Origin: Haematobia irritans
Lineage: Eukaryota; Arthropoda; Insecta; Diptera; Muscidae
Direction: 5' to 3'
NCBI RefSeq assembly: GCF_050003625.1
Contig: NC_134397.1
Span: 65,136,669 to 65,200,668 of the forward strand
Length of the DNA: 64,000 bases
In this document: positions 1 through 10,976 of the stretch, piece after piece
How the letters are laid out: every line of letters begins with the position of its first letter
Numbering within the stretch: the first letter of the stretch is position 1
Position numbers and translations under genes: made by a program
The notes under the pieces: generated by a model
Seen by the model: only the letters and a program-made list of their open reading frames with translations
The model's database searches: none
What the model was told of the DNA's origin: nothing

Positions 1-862
1 ATGACTCCTCATAAGTCATATCTGTTAAGAGGATATGTGTTGGATTTTTTTTGCTCTTTAGATTTAAGGTTTATGAGAGGTTTGTAATGCACAGAAGTAA
101 GGTGTGCGTGATGCGATACTCATGCATATGCCTACACCAACCGAATCAAGGTTTTTCTTGCTCAAGAAGATGAAATGCCGGAATTAATCCCAACTGATTA
201 ATGCTCTATACTTTGTCCTTCTAAAGGTGGCAAAATGAAACTCGACACAGCAAAGAAACAAAAAACAATTCAACAACTATGAGTTTATTCTTGGATCATT
301 TAGGGCAGAAGCGCTATTGCAATGAAGGAGTAAATGAAGACAAGGAGTTAAGGTATTACTAAAGTTTTTAATGATTCCAACGTGATTTAAACACCTAGCG
401 ACAAAAATAAACATACACAGCAACAGCAAAATGAGGATATATCAGAAAAAGTCTGTAAATGCCAAGGTAAGGTAATAAATAGACAAAGATGGATGTTAAA
501 TATTTTACAAAAGTATAAAAATATATGTGAAGGCCTATGTTTCATTGTTGGGCATCCTTAAAAAGGATTTCCTTCGGTCAGCCTACTTGAAATTGTTATG
601 CACTTATGAAGACAATGACAAATGAGCATAGTTTCATTACTAGATATGCATTTCCCAACGTTGACAAGAAGTTGGCATACTTCTAGGCTTTTCTAAAATC
701 TGATTTAGCTTCTCATATTGCTATAAAAATGTAATATTTGTTTTAATATTTAAGAAAGGATTCCTATTGAACACATTAAACAAGTATATAAGACAATACG
801 ACGATTTTCCTCCCCGTCGTAGTGATAAAATATTTGCTAGTATTATCCAAAACGTCTTTATG
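1..862. other. No recognisable gene or repeat
   Basis: AT-rich DNA with frequent stops in all frames. Short open frames have no family motif I can name. No tRNA, terminal inverted repeat or tandem structure was seen. It may be intron or intergenic sequence. Confidence 0.4.
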
Positions 863-864
863 TA

Positions 865-1532
865 CACTGAAAAAAAGCATGTCCGGTTCCAAAGATTTTG
901 TCTTTACTTAAAAATGTTGGTATTGATTTCGAGCCAAAGAAGCGGAGAATACAAGTAAGGATACTTTTAAGACACAATTCTCTATTAAATTTGGGTTTTG
1001 TGTACTTCGTCTTCTAGGAAGCAAATTTTTTTTCTTCTAGGAAGCAAATTTTTCGCTTTTTCATTTTTTTTCCTTTATATGCTATCGAAGTCCTTTAAAA
1101 ACGAGTTAACGACAACTTTATTTTCCCAATTCAGACTCGACTTCCAGTAGAAATTATGCTATGTTTCAAGTAAAAAACGTCTTTAAAATAAAGTGTTGAA
1201 AAACATGTCCTATATTTGAACGATTTTTTGCTTTGTAGTCAAGATGCAAAAAGACAACAAATTTAAAGACAATTTCATTAAATTTAAAGAATTTTTCTGA
1301 ATTATTAAAGTCAAGTTGACCTTAGCCCAAACATTTTTTTCTTTCATGTTATGATACCCATTTTTAAGTGCAATCACTTAATTATAAGGACAATACGACT
1401 TCATTGAAAAGTTTATCGACTTTTGGACAAGGAAAAAAACTTTATATTAGAGAAATGCGTCTTCTATACTAAGCAAAATTTGCATTCGTATTTTAAAGAC
1501 AAGAAATCTTTGACCTAGTAAAAAAACTAGTG
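865..1532 (+). mobile_element. CACTGAAA-type TIR element (MITE), aged copy
   Basis: The left end reads TA then CACTGAAAAAAAGCATG. The interior matches, in the same order, the copies at 38618-39239, 40982-43107 and 62794-63119, including a stretch with TGGTATTGATTTCGAGCC. The right end has decayed to CTAGTG where other copies end CAGTG followed by TA. It has no coding capacity. TA target duplications are known for Tc1/mariner-like elements, so a non-autonomous element of that superfamily is the likely class. Confidence 0.65.
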
Positions 1533-1833
1533 TTTACATTTTTTTTACAATGAAATCAAAAATACTGAAATATAATTAAATATGAAGAACTAATGCGAAA
1601 TCAATGAAGAAGGAGGATGCTTAAACATGACTTCCGCCCTGTTGTTTTGTGTGGAAGCTGGTGAAGTTCAAAGAAGGGCTACATCGATTCAAGCTTTGAT
1701 ATAGCCTCCATATAAATCGACTATCTTCTTTAGCGTCTAGGAACCGCAAATTTTATTGAATTTGCATGAAATCTTATTCCTATTTATATGAAAAAAAAAA
1801 ATTTTTCTTTATATGAAGGATTATGCAACCTAA
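1533..1833. other. Unassigned, weak HINE-like trace
   Basis: No gene. A short piece around 1695-1725 (GATATAGCCTCCATATAAAT) resembles the central repeat of the HINE families, suggesting a very old fragment. Low-complexity A tracts follow. Confidence 0.3.
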
Positions 1834-1837
1834 TTTT

Positions 1838-3812
1838 TATACCCTCCACCATAGGATGGGGGTATATTAACTTTGTCATTCCGTTTGTAACACATCGAAA
1901 TATTGCTCTAAGACCCCATAAAGTATATATGGGGTGAAATTCTGAGTCGATCTGAGCATGCCCGTCCGTCTGTTGAAATCACGCTAACTTCCGAACGAAA
2001 CAAGCTACACGCACAGAAAAACCATGTTTGGACATGGTTGCCGCATCCTTTTAATGCTTATCTAGGGCATGTAATTGCCGCGAAAACCATGTATTTTGTC
2101 TTTGTAAAAATAGTTTTCGAGCGGAGAAAAATGTATGGTGGCAATAAGCATTTGAATGGTTCTGAAATACCGCAAACATGTTCTATCATTTAAATGATAG
2201 AATTTGAGACCATTAAATGGTCGGGAAAATCATGTACCTGACCATTCAATTTTTTAACTTTTTTACAGGGAAAAAAGTATTTTTATAGGTTAAGTATAAA
2301 CATGTCTGGAACCATTACATGGCCATAAAGACCATTTACATTTTTTCGTGACCATTTAATTTTTTAACTTTTTTGCAGCGAAAAGAATTTTATGAAAACA
2401 TTGAGCAGGTACACACGATTTTTATTTTGCGCGTCAGTCGTGTGTTGATTGTTTCTTGGAATGGACGGAGAATACGGATTTACTCTGTTTTGTGTTAATT
2501 TATTTATTCAGAAGTGACACGTGATTTTATGTGAACACATAAAAGGAATGTGTAAGTGAAAAAATGTACCTGTTTTTTGTTCTGCATTTTGCTATATGCA
2601 TCATTTATTTTATTTGCAGTTACATAATGTCTGCGTTTATACATTTGATGGGTACGACGTAAATATGGAATAATTACTTATTGTTGAAATTGAAATAAAA
2701 TAGAGTGTGTAAAAATATATATAATATTTGCTTGAACGACATTATAAATACAAATAAACAATGAATTAATTTATAAATAAATAAAAACAAACAAATAAAG
2801 TTAATTTTGTGTTTTTTTTAGTGGCGTCCTTTTTTCGACGATGAAAAAAGTTTTTTCATAAAGATCAAAACATTTTAGGTTGTGACCATGTTCTTTAAAT
2901 AACATAACATTTTAAATCGCGACCATTGTCTTTTCATTCAAACAAATTCTTTTTATCAATATAATAACATTTTAGATGAGGACAATTATATTTTTTTTAG
3001 AACCATGTTCACTGAGCCAACATGGTTGCAGGTTAAAATGTTACATGGTCGCCGTAAAAATAGCTGCTATCATATTATTTTGCTCTTCGAATATGATTGT
3101 GACAATCATGTTTCTTCTCTGCGTGTATCGACTTGAATCTTGGCACAAGTAGTTGCTATTGATGTAGGTCGGATGGTATTGCAAATGGACCATATCGGTC
3201 AACTTTTACGTATAGCCCCCATATAAACGGACCCCCAAATTTGGCTTGAAGACCCTCTAAGAGAAACAACTTTCATCTAATCCGGCTGAAATTTGGTACA
3301 TGGTGTTAGCATATGGTATCTAAAACCATGCAAAAATTGGTCCGCATCGGTTCATAATTATATATAGCCCCCAAATAAACCGATTCCCCGATTTGGCTTT
3401 CGGAGCCATAAAGAGAAGCAAATTTCATCCGATCCGGCTGAAATTTGGTACATTGTGTTAGTATATGGTCTTTAACAACCATGCAAAAATTGGTCCACAT
3501 CGGTCCATAATTATATATAGCCCCCATATAAACCGATCCCCAGATTTGGCTTGCGGAGCCTCTAAGAGAAGAAAATTTCATCCGATCCGGTTGAAATTTG
3601 ATACATGGTGTTAGTATATGGTCTCTAACAACCATGCAAAAATTGGTCCACATTGGTCAATAATTATATATACCCCCCATATAAACCGCCCCCATATAAC
3701 ATAAACCGATCCCCAGATTTTACTACCGGAGCCTCTTGGACGAGCAAATTTCATCCGATCCGATTGAAATTTGGTACGCGATGCTGGTCCATATCGGTTT
3801 ATAATTATATAA
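1838..3812 (+). mobile_element. HINE/DINE-1-like family A, copy 1 (forward, 3' truncated)
   Basis: It starts with the 5' subterminal repeat TATACCCTCCACCATAGGAT, followed by the conserved 5' leader and a short GTCCGTCC microsatellite near 1960. Central repeats of about 153 bp run from about 3160 to 3800. It is split by a TIR element at 2008-3125 and cut off at its 3' side by a CCCAGC-type element at about 3817. Conceptual reading frames here are by-products of the repeat, not genes. Confidence 0.75.
2008..3125. mobile_element. CACGCA-type TIR element with TA target duplication
   Basis: Ends are CACGCACAGAAAAACCATG on the left and the complement of CACGCAGAGAAGAAACATG on the right. TA flanks both ends (2006-2007 and 3126-3127). 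Removing the insert restores the HINE-A sequence AACAAGCTATCGACTTG found in other copies. The interior is noncoding and rich in ACCATG/CATGGT words. It is a 1.1-kb non-autonomous DNA transposon. Confidence 0.8.
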
Positions 3813-3816
3813 CTTC

Positions 3817-4366
3817 CGAGAAAAAAAGAGTCGCCAAAAAAGTAATGAAAATGTTCTTTTTGGATCCGGAAGTGGTGCAAAATTGACGCAGAAGCGATGA
3901 ATTTAACATGGGCTTGTCATAGGTCGGAAGTCCTCCATTTCAATACCCGTTGCACTGAATTTGCATCACTTCTTTAAGTGTGATCCGAATTCAATGTTTT
4001 GGATGTAAATTAAAAAATTCTGTGATTTTTGTCATATAAACAATTTTTTTTAATTTTGTCCTTGCTTGTCTGAAACGTTTGACATCAAATATTTTCAAAA
4101 ATGCACAATTTTTTCAGATTGGATTTAACATTTTTTTCGACAAAATTTAAATGATTTGTACCATTTTCTTACTCTGTTTTTAACCTATTTGAAACAAACA
4201 AATTACCCATTAAAAGTATGAAAAAACCAAGTTATAAAAAATTGAGTTAAAAGTACTTCCTGGGTAGTTAAAATAAAGAACATTATTGGGAGTGCATCTT
4301 CTGGAAGTGCTTTTTAAGTTGTGCCTTTGGAAGAACTTCCAATTTTTTTTTCGACTTCCTACTATA
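3817..4366. mobile_element. CCCAGC-type TIR element, decayed
   Basis: The order of blocks matches 45841-46375 and 46396-46954: GAGTCGCC, then GGATCCGGAAGTGGTGCAAA, then GAATTTGCATCACTTC, then GAACTTCCAATTTTTTTT at the right end. Terminal CCCAGC/GCTGGG has mutated. It sits inside HINE-A copy 1 or at its broken edge. No ORF. Confidence 0.65.
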
Positions 4367-4419
4367 CATAGAATTTAGTAGAATTTCTTGTTTTTTTTTG
4401 GTGGAACAAGTCAAGTTCG

Positions 4420-5255
4420 AACATCGGCTATATTGGTCAAAGTTTTGATATAGTCACCATATAAACCATGCCCACGATTAGTTTGTTTGAGCTTCTAAGC
4501 AGTGCACTTTTTATCTGAGTTGGAATTGAAAATCCAAAGTTATTTTAGTCCCATAAATGGGTGTACCGGTTAATTTTTGGGTATATTTAGCTCCAACTTT
4601 GGCCGATTTTTCAATACACCAATCATCGTTTACATCGGGCCATATTCTGATATAGTCTCCTATAGGTAAACCGGTCTTCCTATTTGGTGTCTTTTATTCG
4701 AAAGATATTGCTCCATACACTGATATAATCCTCATACAAACCGCTATTTCGGCTTCGTTGCTTGAGGACATGCACAGAAACAAAATTCACGAAAATTTTT
4801 CCAATTAAAGTCTTAATTGAGTTTTAAAACATATTCAATTAAAACTTTAATTGATCCAACAAATTTTTTAATTGAAACAAAAATCAATCACAAAAAGTAA
4901 TAGTATCAATTAATTTTTTAATTGGATGAATTATTTTTTTTTATTGCCTTTCAATTAATTTTTTAATTGATGCAATCATTTCTGTGATTGAAGACATTTA
5001 ATTTAAAAATTAATTGGATCAATTAATTTCGTGATTGAAGACTAAAAATATTTTTGTGTGTGTGTTGAGGACATGTCCACCGAAATAGGCTATATTACGA
5101 TCACAAATCTATACATCTGAACGGTTCCGTTAAAAACACCAATTTACTATAGATCTGCAATTAACCTATTTTCCCACATTTCTAATGTTCAAAGAGCTTC
5201 TTTCAAAGACATAAGATTCGTCCCCATCGACCTTACGGCTGTCGATACTTGTTTT
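4420..5255 (+). mobile_element. Old, diverged HINE-like element with recognisable 3' end
   Basis: Degenerate central-repeat text (GATATAGTCACCATATAAACC, later GATATAGTCTCC) leads to a 3' end reading CTTACGGCTGTCGATACTTGTTTT. This is a mutated form of the family A terminus (CTTACGGCCGTATATACTTG). It is split by a TIR element at 4773-5064. Whether it continues HINE-A copy 1 across the CCCAGC element is not clear. Confidence 0.5.
4773..5064. mobile_element. AATTAATT-rich MITE with 11-bp flanking duplication
   Basis: The interior is dominated by palindromic words such as AATTAATTTTTTAATTG. The ends are CACAGAAAC and TTTTTGTGTG. The 11-bp word TTGAGGACATG lies directly outside both ends (4762-4772 and 5065-5075). 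A close relative at 15135-15417 is instead flanked by TA. Confidence 0.7.
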
Positions 5256-6480
5256 AAATTCAATTACATGACTTTTACATCTGTATCTAACTAATCACCA
5301 ACGGGGAACAATTAATCAATCCTGAAGCTTACAACTCAAGACAATGTTGTACCTAATTGTACAATAAATAAAATATTTACAAAAAAACGGAACCTAACTG
5401 ACCTCATCCTGGCGTAGTGGTAGGAAAATACACAAACAATTTAAGGAAGTCTGGTTTTGTTCCCTTGTTCTCTGGTTGACTACTAAATAACGGGAACGGG
5501 AAATACTTGAAGGCGTTTGTTTTGTATTTTATTTTCTTGAGAGTTATGCTCAAAAGAAAACCCAACAAAAATATTATGACTGTATATGATATCCGTTCCA
5601 AGACCAACAAGAGGTTGGGACTAAACTCTCGCAAGAATCCTATAGAGGTTTCCTGTCATTGAGAAATACCGGAGATGCTACTGCTAATAATGTAAATGCC
5701 CAAGGGTCCATTCACTATGTTGACATTTGTCCAAACAAACAAAGTCACTGAGTCTTACGCACACATGCACACACATATGTGTTTACATATTTGTACATCA
5801 ATTCGTGTTGTTTTTTTATTAATCTCACATCTATGGAAGGACCACTGAAGGCATAGCTGTTGTCCTTTAAAAAAATCCTATGTTTTACATGATATATTAG
5901 ACTGAACCCATATTTTTAAATAGTTACAATTATTTTGGCTTTAATTACACACATATTCAAAATCGATGGAAATTACTCTACAGGCACAAACAAAGCTTAA
6001 TCACTTTGAACCATAGGTCATTCCAAGATAATAGGAGGTCAACGAATTTCCCATTTTTCCAGTAGCCAAAATATATTTGTTTGTTCAACACAGTGCTATG
6101 TTTTTGTAGCAGATGTTTAACTGTTAAGCATGAATTCATTCATTCTCAAAAAAATATTGTTGATTATCTACGAAACAATTAATGTATATATTATCGGTTT
6201 AATGTTATGCTTATAAAAACATAAAATATTTTTTTAATTCAAATTTCTAAATCCAAAAACAAATGACCAATTTAACAGAACTCTAGAATAATAAAATTAT
6301 TCTTTATACTAAGACAGTAAAAATATCATTAAAATAGTGCCAATTAAAAAGTTGTTTTTAATGCAACTAAATAAAAATAAAGAAAACGGTTGAAAATGTT
6401 GAAGCTTTTAATTAAGATATTAAATATGGCAATTAAAAATTCAATTAAAATATAACTGAAAATTTTATTCGGAAATAATT
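5256..6480. other. No gene recognised
   Basis: AT-rich noncoding sequence. A short CA/TG-rich stretch (about 5757-5795) is a small microsatellite. About 6340-6470 has AATTAA-rich words like the AATTAATT MITE family but no clear ends. Confidence 0.4.
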
Positions 6481-6545
6481 ACCCAGAAAAAAAGAGCTTC
6501 CACAAAAATAATTTGGATCCCCAACTTGAGATCCGAAAGTAGTGA
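6481..6545 (+). mobile_element. Left-end fragment of a CCCAGC-type element
   Basis: ACCCAGAAAAAAAGAGCTTCC and GGATCCCCAACTTGAGATCC match the left end of the 35782-36632 element. The match stops where the 29-bp array begins. Confidence 0.55.
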
Positions 6546-6546
6546 A

Positions 6547-7750
6547 AACTTTTTATTTTATTTCTATAGAAAATTTTGTCAAAATTTTATTTATATAGAA
6601 AATTTTGTAAAAATATTACTTGTTTTTTTTTTTAGAAAATTTTGTCAAAATTTTATTTCTATAGAAAATTTTGTCAAAATTTTATTTGTTTTTTTTTTAG
6701 AAAATTTTGTCAAAATTTTATTTCTATAGAAAATTTTGTCAAAATTTTATTTCTATAGAAAATTTTGTCAAAATTTTATTTCCATAGAAAATTCTGTCAA
6801 AATTTTATTTCTATAGAAGATTTTGTAAAAATATTATTTCTATAGAAAATTTTGTCAAAATTTTAGTTCTATAGAAAATTTTGTGAAAATTTTATTTCTA
6901 TAGAAAATTTTGTCAAAATTTTATTTCTATAGAAAATTTTGTCAAAATTTTTATTCTGTAGAAAAATTTGTCAAAATTTTATTTATATAGAAAAATTCGT
7001 CAAAATTTTATTTATATAGAAAATTTTGTCAAAATTTTTTTTTCTATAGAAAATTTTGTAAAAATATTATTTCTATAGAAAATTTTGTCAAAATATAATT
7101 TCTATAGAAAATTTTGTAAACATTTTATTTCTATAGAAAATGTTCTCCAAATTTTATTTTATAAAAATGTTGTCAAAATTTTGTTTCTATAGAAAATGTT
7201 GTCAAAATTTTATTTCTATAAAAAATTTTGTCAAAATTTTATTTCATAGAAAATGTTGTCAAAACTTTGCTTCATAGAAAATGTTGTCAACATTTTATAT
7301 AAGCTTTTGTCAAAATTTTATTTCTATAGAAAATTTTGTCAAAATTTTTTTTCTATAGAAAATTTTATTTCTATAGAAAATTTTGTCAAAATTTTATTTC
7401 TATAGAAAATTTTGTCAAAATTTTATTTCTATAGAAAATTTTGTCAAAATTTTATTTCTATAGAAAATTTTGTTAACATTTTATTTCTATAGAAAATTTT
7501 GTCAAAGTTTTATTTCTATAGAAAATTTTGTAAAAATTTTATTTCTATAGAAAATTTTGGCAAAATTTTATTTCTATAGAAAATTTTGTTAAAATTTTAT
7601 TTCTATAGAAAATTTTGTGAAACTTTTATTTCTATAGAAAACTTTGTCAAAATTTTATTTCTATAGAAAATTTTGTCAAAATTTTATTTCTATAGAAAAT
7701 TTTGGCAAAATTTTATTTCTATAAAAAATTTTGTCAAAATTTTATTTCTT
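6547..7750 (+). repeat. 29-bp minisatellite array (HINE-A type), about 40 units
   Basis: Tandem copies of a 29-bp unit (core CTATAGAAAATTTTGTC then AAAATTTTATTT) run almost without interruption. Substitutions and small indels are scattered, and there are small irregular inserts near 7300. The reverse complement of the same unit occurs inside HINE-A copies and in the beta-galactosidase intron. It has no coding meaning. Confidence 0.95.
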
Positions 7751-7876
7751 ATATTTCATGTTAGCCTGATACCGAAACAGGCAATTAACGTCCAAATGCA
7801 CTACATCTAATTTTACAATTATTAATCGAGCTTTATGGACAGATTTAGATTAAGGAACATGATTAATAGAGATTAT

Positions 7877-9285
7877 TATACCCTTCACCATAGGATGGGG
7901 GGTATATTAACTTTGTCATTCCGTTTGTAACACATCGAAATATTGCTCTAAGACCCCATAAAGTATATATATTCTGGGTCGTGGTGAAATTCTGAGTCGA
8001 TCTGAGCATGTGCGTCCGTCCGTCCGTCCGTCCGTCTATTGAAATCACGCTAACTTCCGAACGAAACAAGTTATCGACTTGAAACTTGGAACAAGTAGTT
8101 GTTATTGATGTAGGTCGGATGGTATTGCAAATGGGCTATATCGGTCCACTTTTACGTATAGCCCCCATATAAACGTACCCCCAAATTTGGCTTGCGAGGC
8201 CTCTAAGAGGAGAAAATTTCATCCGATCCGGCTGAAATTTGGTACATGGTGTTAGTATATGGTCTCTAACAACCATGCAAAAATTGGTCCACATCGGTTC
8301 ATCATTATATATAGCCCCCATATAAACCGATCACCAGATTTGACCTCCGGAGCCTCTTGGAAGACCAAAATTCATCTGATTCAGTTGAAATTTGGTACGT
8401 GGTGTTCATATATGGCCTCAAACTCCCATGCAAAAATTGGTCGATATCGGTCCATAATTATATATAGGCCCCTTGTAAACCCATCCCCAGATTTGACCTC
8501 CAGAGCCCCTTGGAAGAGCAAAGTTCTTCCCATTCGGTTGAAATTTGGTACGTGATGTTAGTATATGGTATCCAACAACCATGCAGGAATTGGTTCCTAT
8601 CAGTCCATAATTATATATAGCTTCCATATAAAACCGATCCCCAGATTTGTCCTCCGGTGCTTTTTGGAGAAGCAAAATTCATCCGATCTGCTTGAAATTT
8701 GGTACGTGGTGGAAGTATATGATATTTAACAACCATGCCAAAAGTGGTCCATATGAGTCCATAATCATACATAGCCTCATATAAACCGATCCCGAGATTT
8801 GGTTTTGGAGCCTCTTGGAGGAGCAAATTTCATCCGAGTGAGTTGAAATTTGGTACATTATGCTAGTATATGGTCGTTAACAACCATGCCTAAATAGGTC
8901 CATATCGGTCTATAGTTATATATGGCCCTCAGATAAATCGATCCCCAATCACACAAAAATTGGTCCATATCAAGTTCATAATTGTATATAGACCCCATAT
9001 AAGCGACCCCCATATTTCAATTCTGGCTCTCTACGTACCGTGCAAAAAGTCCATATCGATTTCTAATTATTTGTAGACTTAACTATACATAACTTTTTTG
9101 TCTAATATATACCACGTATAGACTAACTCACAATTTAGAAAACTATGTTAAGAAGTTTTAAGATACCACAACCTAAGTAATTCGATTGTGGATGTTAGTC
9201 TTTCATAGAAGTTTCTACGCAATCCATGGTGGCGGGTACATAAGATTCGGCCTGGCCGAACTTACGGCCGTATATACTTGTTTTT
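7877..9285 (+). mobile_element. HINE/DINE-1-like family A, near-complete copy without minisatellite
   Basis: It starts TATACCCTTCACCATAGGAT. A GTCCGTCC microsatellite lies near 8012-8036. About five central repeats of roughly 153 bp span 8150-8950. The 3' end has GGTGGCGGGTACATAAG, the palindromic TTCGGCCTGGCCGAA and ACGGCCGTATATACTTG, then T's. At about 1.4 kb it shows the short form of family A, lacking the 29-bp array. Confidence 0.85.
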
Positions 9286-9505
9286 TATGTTGTGCTTTGT
9301 TTTTATTTTGCTATTTTCGGCATATATTTTTTTATAAATAAACTTTTTCCCATTTAAACTCAATAAAAAATTGAAAATTATTGTAATTTGTAAAACCCCG
9401 CTAAAGAACTTCTTTGGATATAAAAAAATCAACTGACGTATATTCAAATCCCCGCGAAAGAGAAATTTTTTATTTTAGTTTTATTGTTATTTTTTTACCT
9501 TTTTT

Positions 9506-9838
9506 GGGAGCAACCGTGGTGCAATGGTTAGCATGCCCGCCTTGCATACACAAGGTCGTGGGTTCGATTCCTGCTTCGATCGAACACCAAAAATTTTTCA
9601 GCGGTGGATTACCCCACCTCAGTAATGCTGGTGACATTTCTGAGTATTTCAAAGCTTCTCAAAGTGTTTTTACCGCAATGTGGAGTGTCGTTCGGACTCG
9701 GCTATAAAAAGGAGAACCCTTGTCATTGAGCTCAACTTAGATTCGGACAGCACTCAGTGATAAGAGAGAAGTTCACAATGGACTGAATAGTCTAAGTTAA
9801 CCTGAAATATCGGGCTGCCACTATGCCTAACATAACCT
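9506..9838 (+). mobile_element. tRNA-derived SINE, full length
   Basis: The head is tRNA-like: an A-box-like GTGCAATGGTTAGCATGC and a B box GGTTCGATTCC about 35 bp on. The body is shared with 56386-56701 (TTCAGCGGTGG, CTCAGTGATAAGAGAGAAG). The tail is GGACTGAATAGTCTAAG, then CGGGCTGCCAC and CCTAAC repeats. CCTTTTTT on both sides may be a short target duplication. Transcription would be by RNA polymerase III. Mobilisation needs a LINE in trans; the tail matches the LINE fragment at 17096-18007. Confidence 0.9.
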
Positions 9839-10671
9839 TCCTTTTTTATTGTTTTTTTTTTTTTTGCGACATTTAATTGTCCAAAATTTGAATTTTGACT
9901 TTAAACTGCCAAATAACGTAGATATATACTAAGTTTTATTCTTCAAAGCTAGCACGTATATAATATAATATAATTCCCCAACCCATTAGTATGCTATTCT
10001 CTTAGCCACTATGCCGACAACGCCAGAGTGATATAAAAAAAACAAGACACATATGTTTTATGGGAATTTCCATTACAAGATTTCACTTTTTTCCGAGTAA
10101 TTAATAGCTAAGATGTTTTAACAAATAAAGCAAAACAAAATAAACAATTACTATAGTTCTTCTAAAACTTAAAACCCCCAACCTTCAAGCCATACCAGCT
10201 AATTGCACATACATACGTACATACTATAATGGTGCTAAGGTGTATGTTAGTCTCTCGTTGTGCTGTAATCACGTAGCCACCTAAGAAATCTCATATGTGT
10301 CACAATAGCGGCTTAATCATTCAAGAATCTTTTGTATAATTTGTAATTAGAGAGAAAATTTTCTAAAGGTTATTTAACCACAAGGATAGTGTCATGGTTT
10401 TCACCATTGTTCTTCACATAATAAGGTTTGGATTTTGGCTCATATCCCTCCCCTAGGAAACGCTAATTAGGGGAGATATTTTCACTTAAAAGGGAATTTA
10501 AATTGCCATGATCTTTTAGCACAATTCATTAAGATATCATATGAAAAAGTTTTTATGTTATTATGAAAGATTTCAAAAATTTACATCAGTTTTTCAATTA
10601 GTCCTGCTCTTTGATTTCCGACGTGTTAGCCCGTGGGTATGTTTTGTGTATTTGATTTAAATCAAATAAGC
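9839..10671. other. No gene recognised
   Basis: AT-rich unique-looking sequence with no family match, long ORF or inverted repeat that I could find. Confidence 0.4.
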
Positions 10672-10975
10672 TACCCAGCAAAATAGTAGTGAAAATGTTG
10701 TTTTTTGATCCGGAAGTGGTGCAAAATTGGTGCAGAAGCCATGAATTTAACATGAGATTGATGCCCAACATTTTAACAGCTGTTGCACTGAATTTGCATT
10801 ACTGTTTTTTGATCCGGAAATGGTGCAAAATTGGTGCAGAAGCCATGAATTTAACATGAGATTGATGCCCAACATTTCAACAGCTGCTGCACTGAATTTG
10901 CATTACTTCTTAAGGTGTGATCCGAATACAGTATTTTGCATTTGAATTAAAAAATTCTTGTAATATTTAATCAAA
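10672..10975 (+). mobile_element. CCCAGC-type element, 5' part with internal duplication
   Basis: It begins ACCCAGCAAAATAGTAGTG. A block of about 100 bp (TTTTTTGATCCGG to TGCATTACT) is present twice in tandem with few differences. The element is cut at about 10975 where a HINE-A 3' end begins. Confidence 0.7.
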
Positions 10976-10976
10976 T

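Noticed and set aside
5404..5634. 76-codon frame with a hydrophobic segment
   Set aside because: No start context, homology or neighbouring exon supports it; such frames are expected by chance in this sequence.
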